Assembly (NCBI RefSeq): GCF_000717025.1
Contig: NZ_JNXG01000006.1
Location: forward strand, 248,001 to 312,000
Direction: 5' to 3'
Origin: Streptomyces atroolivaceus
GTDB taxonomy: Bacteria > Actinomycetota > Actinomycetes > Streptomycetales > Streptomycetaceae
Length of the DNA: 64,000 nucleotides
The position numbers were made by a program, and so were the translations under genes. Below, one piece after another: positions 53,557 through 62,988 of the stretch. How positions within the stretch are numbered: the first letter of the stretch is position 1; each line of letters opens with the position of its first letter. Below the pieces are notes generated by a model that searched no databases, was not told the origin of the DNA, and was given only the letters and a program-made list of their open reading frames with translations.

Positions 53557-54399
53557 CTACGGGATCGCGGGCCTGGCCGTCTTCGGTCGACGCTGGGGGC
53601 TCGGGGCCCGGCAGCGGGTGTGTTCCGGGCGCCAGGTCGCGATCAGGGCGACGGCCAGGAGCAGCTCGGCGATGTCCCCTCCGTAGTACATGATCTGAGC
53701 TCCGCCCTGTACCTGGTCGACGGGGACGTGGATGTTGATGCCGAAGCCGCCGTACATGAGCTGCGAGATCACCGCGTGGGCGGCGATCGCCACCCCCAGT
53801 ACCACCAGACGCACCGGCACGCTGGGCCGCGCCGGTGCCGGGTCGGGCCCTGCGAGGACGTAGGCGAACAGGCACCCGGCGAGCAGGAAGTGGGTGTGCA
53901 ACAGCCAGTGCAGCCCGGTGTTCGCCGATGTCGCGTTGTACAACGGCGTGAAGTACAGCACCGCCAGCGTGCCCACGCCCAGTACCAGCGTGGTGACCGG
54001 ATTGGCCAGCACTTGCACCGGTCGGCGCTGCAGAAGACTGGTCAGTCGCCTCCCTTGTCCGGCAGGCAGGTTTCGCAGCAGCAGCGTGACGGGCGCTCCC
54101 AGCACCAGCCCCAGCGGGGCGTACATGCCGATCAGCAGGTGCTGGAGCATGTGACCGCGGAAGTCGTCGTACGCCCACGGCGCGAGAGGCGGCAGCACCC
54201 CGGCTGCCAGCAGTACGCACCCGGCCAGGAACCATCCGGTACGCCACCGGCTCCACCCGGCCTGCACATTGCGCCGGCGCGCACGGGCCGCCAGCAGCAC
54301 ATAGCCAACGGCCGGCAGCACGACGAACACTGCGGGCACCGCGACGTCCAGCGGCAGGTCGCTGGTCTCCTGATGATGATGTGCGGGGTGACCCGTCAT
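53557..54399 (-). CDS. ctaG: CtaG-like cytochrome c oxidase assembly protein (Caa3_CtaG)
   Basis: 280 residues from ATG 54399, overlapping the DUF2243 stop (ATGA), with seven membrane segments. Conserved CtaG marks: APWAYDDFRGHMLQHLLIGMYAP with the paired histidines, PLYNATSANTGLHWLLHTHFL, and QLMYGGFGINIHVPVDQVQGGAQIMYYGGDIAELLL (quoted in part). Such proteins help insert copper or assemble caa3-type oxidase; in Streptomyces they often occur, as here, with DUF2243 and not with oxidase genes. The start has His-rich MTGHPAHHHQETS, a possible metal-binding tail. Confidence 0.92.
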   Translation of the reverse strand: MTGHPAHHHQETSDLPLDVAVPAVFVVLPAVGYVLLAARARRRNVQAGWSRWRTGWFLAGCVLLAAGVLPPLAPWAYDDFRGHMLQHLLIGMYAPLGLVLGAPVTLLLRNLPAGQGRRLTSLLQRRPVQVLANPVTTLVLGVGTLAVLYFTPLYNATSANTGLHWLLHTHFLLAGCLFAYVLAGPDPAPARPSVPVRLVVLGVAIAAHAVISQLMYGGFGINIHVPVDQVQGGAQIMYYGGDIAELLLAVALIATWRPEHTRCRAPSPQRRPKTARPAIP

Positions 54400-54968
54400 G
54401 CGCGCCGAGCCTCTCGCACCCGTCCATCACCCTCCAGGTCCAAGGGAACCGCCCGGCGCTGGATCACGTAGCCCACCGCGACCAGGATGGCGCCGAGCAG
54501 GAGGAAGCCCAGGTCCCACCAGATCTGCTGCTCACCGGCGTAGACGTGGTGGATGCCCAGGATGTGGTGATCGAGGACGCCCTCGACGAGGTTGAACAGA
54601 CCCCAGCCGACCAGGATCCAGCCCCACAGAGCCGGCGACTTCCACACCCGGCGCCGGTGGCGGGTCACCCGCGCGTACAAGATCGCCAGACCGGTGAGCA
54701 CCGCCACCCAGCAGATCGCGTGGAAGATCCCGTCCCACACCGTGTTCATCTCCAGCCCGGAGACGGTGTTCGCCGGGTAGTACTTCACCCCGATGCGGTC
54801 GTGACTGGTGCTGGTCAGCATGTGATGCCACTGCAGCAGCTGATGCAGCACGATCCCGTCGACGAAGCCGCCCAGGCCCACACCGAGGATGATCCCCGGC
54901 AACTGCAGACTCTGAGACTGTTCACCCGCCATCGCGCCCTGACGTTCCGCACTCACACTGCTCGACAT
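54396..54968 (-). CDS. DUF2243 membrane protein
   Basis: 190 residues from ATG 54968 (GAGGGAAG upstream) with four membrane segments. GVGLGGFVDGIVLHQLLQWHHM is the family's hallmark (His and acidic residues in the first helix), followed by GLFNLVEGVLDHHILGIHH (both histidine-rich). It overlaps the CtaG gene by four bases, so the two are translated together. The family is unknown; the shared histidines and constant pairing with CtaG suggest a metal role. Confidence 0.92.
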   Translation of the reverse strand: MSSSVSAERQGAMAGEQSQSLQLPGIILGVGLGGFVDGIVLHQLLQWHHMLTSTSHDRIGVKYYPANTVSGLEMNTVWDGIFHAICWVAVLTGLAILYARVTRHRRRVWKSPALWGWILVGWGLFNLVEGVLDHHILGIHHVYAGEQQIWWDLGFLLLGAILVAVGYVIQRRAVPLDLEGDGRVREARRA

Positions 54969-55710
54969 TCCGCTTCCCTCCGCTGAACCGGCGACAGGAC
55001 GCCCGGGCGGGTACCCATGTATCAGCCCTTCCACCACAGCAGCCGGATCCCACCCCCGCCATCCCGGGCAGCGCGAACGGTGGCAGGGGCACCAGGTCTG
55101 CCGGCAGGCCCGGCCTGGGGAACGAAGAGCTTCCGACCACCCACTCGCGCGCCAGGTGCCACCACCGTGACCGTGACGGATGACGAAATCACCGCTTGCG
55201 GACAGGCCTACCAGCTGGCTTCGGCGCCTGCGGCCGTACCACTCCTTCCCGAGGCACCCGGCGTTCCGGAGACCGTCGGTGTGAGTTCTGCGGGCCGGTC
55301 CACGACATCTGCTCACGTTCGGCCTGTCGGCCAGCTCGAGGAACGGACTCTGGATAGCGGGACCCGCAGCGTGCGGCATGCCTGGTCGACGGCTGTGTCT
55401 GCGGCTTGTTCGGTGAGTCCTCGCCGGCGGGGAAGGGCCATGGGCGAATGGGCACCCTGGAAACGCGCGCGCCTTCCGGAGTCCAGAAAATGTGACTGAG
55501 TGCCGGTGGGGAGGAAGGCGGGTCCTCTTCGCGACGGCCCTTCAGCACCTGTTGTGGGTCGAGGCGAAGCGGGGTACGGGCTCACCGCGGACAAGCACCC
55601 GCACAGCGTGAACGTGCTTCGCCCGGACACCCCCGCAGCCCGGCGCATGCATCCACGGCATCTGAGGGTCGCCTCTGAGTGTGGCGGGGTCGCCGAGCAG
55701 CTCATAGAGG
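54969..55710. other. No gene recognised
   Basis: Open frames on both strands show no recognisable family, good start or ribosome site. The segment serves as upstream region of the DUF2243 gene at one end. Confidence 0.45.
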
Positions 55711-56120
55711 ATGCCGCGGGGTGGGCGGGACGGGCCGGGGCGAGTTACCCGGAGATGGGGCCGCCGCGAGTATCACCGGCAGGCGGCACGCAACCGGTAC
55801 CCGCGGGCCGTGGGCAGCCGCTGGTACCTGCACGCCCCGACCGGGCGCCGGCCCTCGCATGGAGCGAGCCCAGGGATGACGCGCCACCGGGACAAGACCG
55901 TCGCCACTGGGCGGGATACGGTCCGCAAGGGCGACGCCGCTGCTGGCGGCGCTGTCGCGGCGGTGGTGTGCGCCTCCGAGCGCCGGGTGGTGTGGGCCTG
56001 TCTCTTCGACCCGGCCGAGTACGACGCCGTCACCATCAACGTCCGCGAGTACCCGGCCGTCGCCGCGGTCGGGCGGCGAGGACCACCAGGTCTGGGCCGG
56101 CCGGTGATCCCGCAGCCCGC
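55711..56120 (+). pseudogene. Unidentified remnant before the helicase-associated pseudogene
   Basis: Plus-strand frame with SRWYLHAPTGRRPSHGASPG, KGDAAAGGAVAAVVCASERR and VVWACLFDPAEYDAVTINVR reads like a conserved small protein, then drifts into nonsense at about 56080. No usable start. Family unknown. Confidence 0.4.
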
Positions 56121-56810
56121 GCCTGGGCCGGCCTCCACGGGCACCTGCTCGCACCGCTGGACGCCACCTATGAAGGGGGGAAAGTCGGCATCTTCCTGAA
56201 GAACGCCGGCGCCGACGCACGCCGCGCCGACGACATCACCCGCCGCCAGGGCCTGCCCGCCGACGCCACCGGCTGGATCCTGTCGGAGGAACGGCGTGAG
56301 CAGCTGGAGGAGATCGACGCGTCGTGGTGCCCGGTCTGGTCCATCACCTGACAGCGTGCCTTGCACCTCACCCGACTCCACCTCGAAACCGGTGAACTCC
56401 TGCCCACACAGCCTGGTCAGGCCCTGCCCCAGGGCGAAGACCTCGGGCGCTGGGTCCAGACGGCCCGCACCGGATGGGACAAGCTCACCGGCGCCCAGCA
56501 GTGGATGTGCGCACACATCCTCGGTATCGAGCCTGCCGCCCGAACCGAGAAGCCGACGCCGTCCATGAGCCAGGCAGAAAAGTGGGCGATGCATCTTGCT
56601 GCTGCGCAGCAGTTCTTCGAACGGGAAGGTCATCTCAAGGTCCCCCGCAAGCACGTCGAGACGATCAGCCTGCCATGGCCCGGTGACGGCCGGGACGAGG
56701 AGCGCCTCCTGAAGCTCGGTGCGTGGGTCGCCAACCAGCGCTCCCGTGCGGCGCCACTGACCGCGGACCGAGTCGACCAGCTATCCGCCGTCGGAGAGCG
56801 GTGGACGTGA
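56120..56810 (+). pseudogene. Helicase-associated (HA) domain protein with in-frame TGA
   Basis: One continuous frame carries repeated helicase-associated domains: DITRRQGLPADATGWILSEE, then WSIT-TGA-QRALHLTRLHLET, then EDLGRWVQTARTGWDKLTGA, QQWMCAHILGIEPA, and LLKLGAWVANQRSRAAPLTA. The TGA at 56349-56351 falls where HA repeats have a conserved Trp (TWQRxF), so TGG-to-TGA is the simple explanation. The DEAD-box helicase part that usually precedes the HA repeats is missing. Confidence 0.75.
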
Positions 56811-57531
56811 TGGTTGTCGCCGTCATCGTCCCCGCGCCCTCGCGCTCGGCTACACGCTCGGAGGCCTGCGCCCCTGCTTACGCCGCGCTACCTGAGCTGA
56901 CGACCAGATCCGCTTCACCGGGGCGGGGCCGTCGCAGCCAGGCTGCCGTCACCGTGACCCATGCTTCACCACGCCTTGACTGCCCGTGAGAACGCATCCG
57001 CTATGCCGGTGGGGCACACGGGCACGGGGACTTTCTCGTACGCCCCATCGATACCTGCTCCCACGGCCTATTGGCCGGCGTGCAGTTCCTTCCGCTGGGT
57101 CCTGTGCGAAAGCCAGCCGGCGCAGCCACTGCTGTGCACGAAGAAGGGGCGTGAGGGACAACTGCAGGTGTCGGCCGGCCGGCGTACGCCGCACAGCGCG
57201 CAGTCCCCTCCCTCGACCTGGTTGACCTGGACGATGGCTAGCCGTGCCAGGCCCGGGCGCCGGTCGTGCGCGCCGTGTCGGGCAGGCGCTCAGGAGCGAG
57301 GGTCTGTAGCCGGGGGTGAGCCGACAAGAGCCGGGTGGGGGCTGCTTGCACCGGGCCGCAGGAAGACGGTGACTCCTCTCGCCGCGCGCGGTGGCGGTTG
57401 GAAGGTCGCTGCAGGTATGGGTAGGCCGGACGGCACCAGGAAGTACACGGTGCGGGCGCCCGAATACACGATGCCGGGCCCCGCACACGCCGGAGCTGCC
57501 CCTGGGAACACCCCTCCGGTAGCACCGGTGG
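56811..57531. other. No gene recognised
   Basis: 720 bases. A short plus-strand frame ending SLDLVDLDDG at 57240 looks protein-like, but nothing can be named. Other frames show no pattern. Confidence 0.4.
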
Positions 57532-57912
57532 TCACCAGCAAGGGCTGCCGTCGTCCTCGCGCCAGGCCACGTTCGTGACGGACATGGGCACGGTGAAGTA
57601 ACTCCCGTGGCCGCTGCTGACACAGGCCGTGTACGCAGCCCCCTGCCCCTCGTCCTGGGCGACGAAGTACGTCATCGTGACGTCCCGGGACGTGTTGTTG
57701 TAGAAGATGTGGCCGGGAGCGCTGCCCGACCATTCACCCTCGGTCGCCAGCGACGGAGGCGTATCGGTGTCTCCGTACCAGAACTCGGGCCAAACACAGA
57801 ACGTGCCTTGCGGGCAGTTGCCGGGAGCCCACGCCGAAGCGCTGGGGGCCGAGACCATAACTCCGAGAAAGGCCGCAGGTACTGCTGCGAGGGCGATGGT
57901 CCTTAAACGCAT
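57532..57912 (-). CDS. Secreted peptidase inhibitor family I36 protein
   Basis: 126 residues from ATG 57912 (AAGGAATGGG upstream). Signal peptide MRLRTIALAAVPAAFLGVMV ending ASASA; the mature domain starts WAPGNCPQGTFCVWPEFWYG, the I36 pattern of paired cysteines and aromatic residues, and continues with NNTSRDVTMTYF and a final Cys pair (ACVSSGHG, GSPCW). Related small proteins (the S. nigrescens SMPI type) inhibit metalloproteases, but many I36 annotations are untested. Single gene. Confidence 0.82.
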   Translation of the reverse strand: MRLRTIALAAVPAAFLGVMVSAPSASAWAPGNCPQGTFCVWPEFWYGDTDTPPSLATEGEWSGSAPGHIFYNNTSRDVTMTYFVAQDEGQGAAYTACVSSGHGSYFTVPMSVTNVAWREDDGSPCW

Positions 57913-58107
57913 GGGGAACCCATTCCTTAGACGTCGCATCGACGCTACCCGCACCGATGTTGAAAGATCAAGTGTCAGGTTTCCGACATCTCCCGCGTCC
58001 CGGAGGCAGCCGCGCCTCACGGTCTTCAGTCCCGTCGGCGACGGGACTGAAGAGGAATTGGAGCGTCTGCATGCCCTCGCTGCCTGACCGGCCCAGAACC
58101 GCCGGGA

Positions 58108-58977
58108 TTACGCCGAGAGGAACGGCTCCGTCAGATGCGGCGTCGCCAGGTGCAGCGTAATGGCGGTTTCGCGGCCGAACATGCGTTCCCTCGAGTGCCT
58201 GGCCGCCTCAGGGTCGGCCTCGTGCGCGTAGGCGAGCTCGGGGTGGAGCAGCTGGAGCGCGTGCACCAGGAGGTCGCCGGTGACGAGCGCCAGCTCCCGC
58301 CCGTCGGCGACCAGCACGCTCTGGTGTCCGGGCGTGTGACCGGGAGTGGCGACCGTGCGCCCGGCGCGCAGCGGCGTGTCCCCGTCGAGGAGCCGGAGTC
58401 GGCCAGCAGCCGCGAGCGGGTCGGTGAGGGTCTCGCGAAGCTGCGGGTTGAGCGTGTCGATGGCTTCGAACTCGGCCCGCTGGAGCAGGTATTCGGCGTT
58501 CGGGAAATAAGGGCGGCGGCCGCTGGTCGCTTTGCCGGTCGAAGCGTTGCCGTCCGCCGCGCTGTCCGCTGATGGGGCGGCCGCCTCGGTCACGACCGCC
58601 CACCCGACGTGGTCGGTGTGCAGGTGTGTGAGCACAACGGTGTCGACTTCGGCCGGGTCGATGCCCGCGGCGGCGAGCGACTCGGGGAGCGCACCGGGCA
58701 CGGGCGCCCACGAGCCGGCCGGGCTGTCCGCCGGACCGATCCCGGCGTCCACGACGGTGAGGCCCTTGTCACCCCGGATCGCGTACGCGCGGAACTGGAG
58801 CCGCCAGCGGCCCTCGGCATCGACCGCGCCCGGGTCGTAGCCGTCGGCCTCGGCCCACTGTGCGGCCGTTGCCTCGGGGAAGGCCTCGGCGCGCGGGGAG
58901 AAGAACGGGCCCTCGCCGTCGGCGAGGGCGATGATCTCGGTCGAGCCGATCCGGAGGCGAGGAACGCTGAGGGACAT
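58108..58977 (-). CDS. Metallo-beta-lactamase-fold hydrolase
   Basis: 289 residues from ATG 58977. Zinc site: THLHTDHVGW (His118, His120, Asp122, His123), the downstream His in TPGHTPGHQSV and the Asp in LVTGDLLVH, so both metals should bind. The surrounding architecture (long N-terminal domain, insert at ~130-150) matches the lactonase-like MBL group often annotated as AHL lactonase or esterase. Substrate uncertain. It stands alone. Confidence 0.88.
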   Translation of the reverse strand: MSLSVPRLRIGSTEIIALADGEGPFFSPRAEAFPEATAAQWAEADGYDPGAVDAEGRWRLQFRAYAIRGDKGLTVVDAGIGPADSPAGSWAPVPGALPESLAAAGIDPAEVDTVVLTHLHTDHVGWAVVTEAAAPSADSAADGNASTGKATSGRRPYFPNAEYLLQRAEFEAIDTLNPQLRETLTDPLAAAGRLRLLDGDTPLRAGRTVATPGHTPGHQSVLVADGRELALVTGDLLVHALQLLHPELAYAHEADPEAARHSRERMFGRETAITLHLATPHLTEPFLSA

Positions 58978-59089
58978 GACCGCGATCCTGCCATCCCTTC
59001 CACGCGGGTGGTGACTCAGCCCACGTCGTGACGTTCTTGAGGCGGACGAGGCGATCTTTCAGATGAACTGTGAGCAGTGCTCGGGTGGT

Positions 59090-59240
59090 TGCTGCCTGTT
59101 GCGCTGTTGGGCAGGCCGTCGTGGTGTCGAAGACGCCTACCGTCGCCTGATCACCAACCGCCTCGACATCACCGGCACCCGCCGAGGGCTCGACGGCGCC
59201 GAAGCCGTTGGTGAACCACTCAGAGCCTCAAGATCATCTC
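59090..59240 (+). mobile_element. ISKra4-type transposase C-terminal scrap
   Basis: Plus-strand text AYRRLITNRLDITGTRRGLD followed by GAEAV is the conserved end of ISKra4-family transposases (NRLDLTGARWGLDGAEAVLK). Only about 30 residues remain, then the frame is lost. Confidence 0.6.
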
Positions 59241-59499
59241 GATTCTTTCGATGCCCCATGCTCGCCGGGCCGATGCTAGGGATATACGGCCTCAGCAGCT
59301 CCGAAAGACTGCTGTTCGCGGTCTTCGCAGTGATGGTGGAGACGTGTAGACCGGCGGCACAGTCGTCCTGTGCACAGGTGCCTGGCTCGGGGGTCCTCGT
59401 CCACGAACTCGCCAGCCAAGGCCTTCGTGCGGGCCGAGGTATGACGAGCGCAGCAGCGGGACTGGCAGCCGGAGGCATCAGGTTCGACCGGGTCAGCGT

Positions 59500-59819
59500 C
59501 GCGTACCCAGGTCGCCGACACACTCGAACTCGTAGGCGTGTCTGCCTCCGCCAAGCACCAGGCGTCCTTCTCCGCGGCTGGTCCGGCGCCTGCCTCTCGC
59601 CCTGGTACCGCCCTGACCGCCCGCGGCGGCTCCTCGGCCGCCTCGGAAAGGAAGGTCTTCACCGCCTACCGCCGACGCCTCAAGGGTGAGAACGGCGAAG
59701 GCTGGTACGACAAGCCTCTTCGCGGGTGACGGCACGGCCCTGCTCATCAAGGCACTGCACGACTTCGGCGGCAAGGATCCGGCGACGGACATGGCCGATA
59801 GCGAGGAGAAGCAGCTGTG
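59500..59819 (+). pseudogene. Frameshifted remnant of an unidentified protein
   Basis: Text SASAKHQASFSAAGPAPASR, ERKVFTAYRRRLKGENGEGW in one frame continues after a shift near 59718 as LFAGDGTALLIKALHDFGGK, DPATDMADSEEKQL to a TGA at 59817. A strong terminator hairpin follows. Family unknown. Confidence 0.45.
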
Positions 59820-59863
59820 ACCGGCCTGTGCCATGCACTGGTCGGCCGGGTGCAGCTTGGGAG

Positions 59864-59910
59864 GCCGTCGGTGGCCTCTCCCTCGGTGAGAGGGAGAGGC
59901 CACCGACGGC
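59864..59910. terminator. Perfect 21-bp hairpin, bidirectional terminator
   Basis: A flawless 21-bp stem (begins GCCGTCGGTGGCCTCTCCC) with loop GGTGA. It lies between the end of the plus-strand remnant (59819) and the end of the minus-strand secreted-protein gene (59925), serving both. Confidence 0.9.
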
Positions 59911-59924
59911 GTCAGGTCAGGTGC

Positions 59925-60206
59925 TCAGCGGTTGGTCCACAGGTTCCACACCCAGGGCCAGGCGGAGCCCTCAGCGCACTGGTAGCGGTCCCAGTGCCCG
60001 CGGTCGATGCCCTGCTGTCCGGCTGTCTGGCAGCCGTTCAGGGTCATGAACTTCTCGCGGTGGACGTCGAGGCTCTCGGCCGCCTGCACCGTGGCCACCC
60101 GGTGTGACATCGGGGCGGATGCCGCGATGGCCGGCGCGACCGCGCTGAGGCCAAGCCCGGCCGCTGTGATCGCGGTGAAGGCGGACAGTGCGATGCGTAC
60201 ACGCAT
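59925..60206 (-). CDS. Small secreted protein, 93 residues
   Basis: ATG 60206 with AAAGGA upstream opens a signal peptide (RIALSAFTAITAAGLGLSAV, cleaved near AIAASA). The mature ~62 residues contain two cysteines (NGCQTAG, YQCAEG) and a Trp-rich end SAWPWVWNLWTNR. Family unknown; it looks like many small exported Streptomyces peptides. Single gene ended by the 21-bp hairpin. Confidence 0.6.
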   Translation of the reverse strand: MRVRIALSAFTAITAAGLGLSAVAPAIAASAPMSHRVATVQAAESLDVHREKFMTLNGCQTAGQQGIDRGHWDRYQCAEGSAWPWVWNLWTNR

Positions 60207-60479
60207 GATGTAGATCCTTTTCGGTAGGGGTGTGAGGCCGGGCCCCTGCGGGGTCCGCGGGCACGGCCACGATTACCGGCCCGCTCACCCCTGGGGGTGA
60301 TCTGCTCTCGGCCGGTACGCAGAGTTTGCACAGGAACTGGCGCCTGGGTGGCCAGATCCCGCTTGCTTCATTGATGTCGGGATAAATACAGTCCTGACCT
60401 GCTGGGACGTAGCTGTCCCGGGACATGGGAAAGCCGGTGGGACGCCGTTGCCCCGCTCCGCGAAAGGGCCCCTACTTCG

Positions 60480-61340
60480 ATGACCGACCAACAACCCGGC
60501 CATGGTGCAGCAGCACGGGAACTGGGAGCGGCGCTGCGGAGCCTGCAGCAGCAGTCAGGACGCACTCTGCGCAGCCTCGAAGCCGAGGTCCGTATCAGCG
60601 ACTCGTCGCTGTCCCGTTACTTCCGCGGCGAAACCGTGCCGCCCTGGCCCGCGGTCAGAGACCTGTGCCGGGCGTTGAAGGCAGACCCCACCCCGTACCG
60701 GGTCCTCTGGGAGGCAATCGAGAACACCCCGCCCGACGATCCAGACGCTGCTGCGGCGAACACCAGTGCCGCGCCCGAGGATGCCGCTGGGGGTGCCGGC
60801 CCGTCGCAGGTGAGCGGTCCGGCATGGTGGCACAGGTGGCGCAGACTGCCCCGGCGCCGCGGGCGCCTGACCGACCGTGGGGCTATCGCGACGGCCGGCA
60901 TCGCGGGCTCACTGGTGACCGTCGGTCTCCTGCTGTTCCTGTTCCCCTCGAAAATCACGCCCGATGCCGCACCCGCCGCGCAAAGCGCCCAGGAAACGAC
61001 ACGTGGGGCAGGCGGGAGCAGCCACGCCGGTGTCCTCGTCCACAATGTCGAAAGAGCCTGCCAGAGACCCCGGACGACCCAGTGCGCACTCTCCCTGGCC
61101 TACAACCCCTACCGCCCCTACAACACCGCCAACTCCGCGGGTCGCGTCTGGCACCACGACCTGCTCCATGCCACCTGCACCATCGCCAACGGCGTCACCG
61201 TCACAGACGAGAACCACAAACACACCAGCATCTGGATTCGGATCACGCACGACGAGGACCAGCTCTGGCTCCCCGGAATCCGCGTCCACCCCAACCACCT
61301 GACCCAGCTCACCACCGTTCTGCCTACGTGCACCACATAG
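60480..61340 (+). CDS. XRE-type regulator fused to a membrane segment
   Basis: 286 residues. Helix-turn-helix at the N-terminus: GRTLRSLEAEVRISDSSLSRYFRGETVPP, the XRE class common in Streptomyces, followed by PWPAVRDLCRALKADP. A Pro/Ala linker and one membrane segment (about 135-156) lead to an extracytoplasmic domain with CQRPRTTQCALSL, GVTVTDENHKH and a final TCTT, where cysteines can pair. So a one-component transmembrane regulator, domain order DNA-binding in, sensor out. Targets unknown. Confidence 0.8.
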   Translation: MTDQQPGHGAAARELGAALRSLQQQSGRTLRSLEAEVRISDSSLSRYFRGETVPPWPAVRDLCRALKADPTPYRVLWEAIENTPPDDPDAAAANTSAAPEDAAGGAGPSQVSGPAWWHRWRRLPRRRGRLTDRGAIATAGIAGSLVTVGLLLFLFPSKITPDAAPAAQSAQETTRGAGGSSHAGVLVHNVERACQRPRTTQCALSLAYNPYRPYNTANSAGRVWHHDLLHATCTIANGVTVTDENHKHTSIWIRITHDEDQLWLPGIRVHPNHLTQLTTVLPTCTT

Positions 61341-61666
61341 GCGTGCGTCCAGCAGTGGCGGTGGAAGCATGACCTCCGTCTCCCGACATACGGCGCCCCG
61401 GACAGCACGAAGCGTCAGGTCTTCACACATCGCCTGCTGCCAAAGTGGTAGTGGCCCGCGTCAGGGGCGAAAAGCCCGGACCCTCGGGGGCAGATCACCA
61501 GAGATCGGGGGCGGATGCTTCAGGTAGCGAGCCGGGTCCAGGGCTCCTGACAGGTCGTCGATCTGTGCATCGAGATTGACGTACCCCATCGGCCTTCGCC
61601 CCGCTCGTGTCCTACCGGCCGATGATTCGTCTCGCAGACACACCACATGGATGGCGTCTGAAGCGG

Positions 61667-62221
61667 TCATACGATCTCGACGCGAGCGGTGGACAAATTG
61701 TCGAGAATGGTCGCGACGGTCTCCTCTGGTGTCTGTTCCGAGGTGTCCAGCCAGAGCCCGATGCGCGGAGTCCGATCGTGCAAGGATTGATCGAGGGCCT
61801 CCACCGTCCAGATCCCGTATCCGGTCTTCGAGCGGCCCGCCTCCCTGCTTCGCACAACAGCCGTGGAGGGAGCCAGAACCACAACGTACACAGGGCGCGT
61901 GCGCAGGCCGGAGACGTACCGCGACAGGTCCGCCCCCAGAATGATGTCCTGGACGATCGCGGTCCACCCGTCACGCGCGTATTCGTCGGCCACGAGAGCG
62001 GACAGCCGATAACGCAGTTCCAGCTGGTTCCTGGCCTCCGGAGTTTCCTCGGGTAGCAGTTCCTCTCGCCCAGACACCAGCATCCGGCGGAAGGTATCAC
62101 CGCGGATGTGAGCAGCCCGAGGTAGCCGCCTCGCAAGCAGGTCGGCCACGGTGGACTTTCCAGCTGCCATTACTCCTGTGACCAGGAGGACCGCAGAATC
62201 CAGCTCCTTCACCACGCGCAC
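61667..62221 (-). CDS. P-loop small-molecule kinase-like ATPase
   Basis: 184 residues. P-loop TGVMAAGKSTVADLLARRLP, then IRGDTFRRMLVSGREELLPE with the Asp seen in chloramphenicol phosphotransferase-like kinases, WTAIVQDIILG, and VVLAPSTAVVRSREAGR. The first GTG (62221) is directly on AAAGG; the GTG two codons later (62215) has better spacing. Substrate unknown. The 326 bases downstream (61341-61666) hold no gene. Confidence 0.8.
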   Translation of the reverse strand: MRVVKELDSAVLLVTGVMAAGKSTVADLLARRLPRAAHIRGDTFRRMLVSGREELLPEETPEARNQLELRYRLSALVADEYARDGWTAIVQDIILGADLSRYVSGLRTRPVYVVVLAPSTAVVRSREAGRSKTGYGIWTVEALDQSLHDRTPRIGLWLDTSEQTPEETVATILDNLSTARVEIV

Positions 62222-62269
62222 CTTTCGCTCGGGGACGGCGTCCGGTCAATCAGCATGCTCGACAGTCTG

Positions 62270-62393
62270 CCGATGCTCCCCGAGACGCACATCCGGATTT
62301 CTCGCACAACCTCGCCGTCCTCGGACTCGCCGCAGCCACCTGCTGCTACGAACGACTCCTCCGGCTCACGGCACAGGACGTGAGCCTGGCGTG
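62270..62393 (+). mobile_element. IS5-type transposase C-terminal scrap
   Basis: Plus-strand text DFSHNLAVLGLAAATCCYER followed by LLRLTAQDVSLA to a TGA resembles the extreme C-terminus of IS5-family transposases. Short and without any repeat, so only moderately sure. Confidence 0.45.
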
Positions 62394-62684
62394 ATCACGG
62401 CATTGAAGGCATCGGCATCGGCCCCCTCGAGATCGAGTGAGCGTTCCCCGCTGACAGGGCCGCCAAGATGCCTCGACGCCGTGATCACACCGCCCCATGG
62501 TGAATTCCTCACCTCGGGGGCCGGAGCCAGAGACCTTCTTGGCATCGCTGGTGTGATCACGGGCGTCGGAGCCTTCTGGACAGGCCCGTACACCCGGGCT
62601 GAGTCCGCGCGCTGCTTCGGAAGGCCGGTAGTCCCGCCGCGCCACGAAGGCGCGAACTCGGTCCGCAACGGCCATGGAGCGTCC

Positions 62685-62812
62685 GTTGGGGGAATGTGTG
62701 CTCCTCACAGTGGCCTATCGGCGGACACAACTGACACTGCTCCGGCTGGCTCCGCTGTTCGGGGTCTCGAAATCCGCGGCCGCCCCCATCACCCGCCTGC
62801 CTCGGGCCGCAC
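62685..62812 (+). mobile_element. IS5-type transposase N-terminal scrap
   Basis: Plus-strand text VLLTVAYRRTQLTLLRLAPL followed by FGVSKSAA matches the helix-turn-helix start of IS5-family transposases (VLLVAAYWRTNLTLRQLAPLF type), then breaks. Note that it lies downstream of a C-terminal scrap, so the two are not one element in order. The rest of 62394-62988 holds nothing clear. Confidence 0.6.
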
Positions 62813-62988
62813 CCTGAGCCCCAGCCACGCAAGCGGGGCCGGAAGGGTGCCCACCGACCTTCGCCGTGCACTTCTTCTTACGTTCACCCAACGTTCCGGA
62901 GAGGGTCGTCCGGGGTACACCGGCATCACCGACGATCCTGACCCGGGCCCACGGGGGAGAACGCAGGTGTCATCGAGGGGAGACGCAG

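Noticed and set aside
62270..62812. The two transposase scraps as one interrupted IS element
   Set aside because: The C-terminal piece precedes the N-terminal piece on the same strand, so they come from different or rearranged copies.
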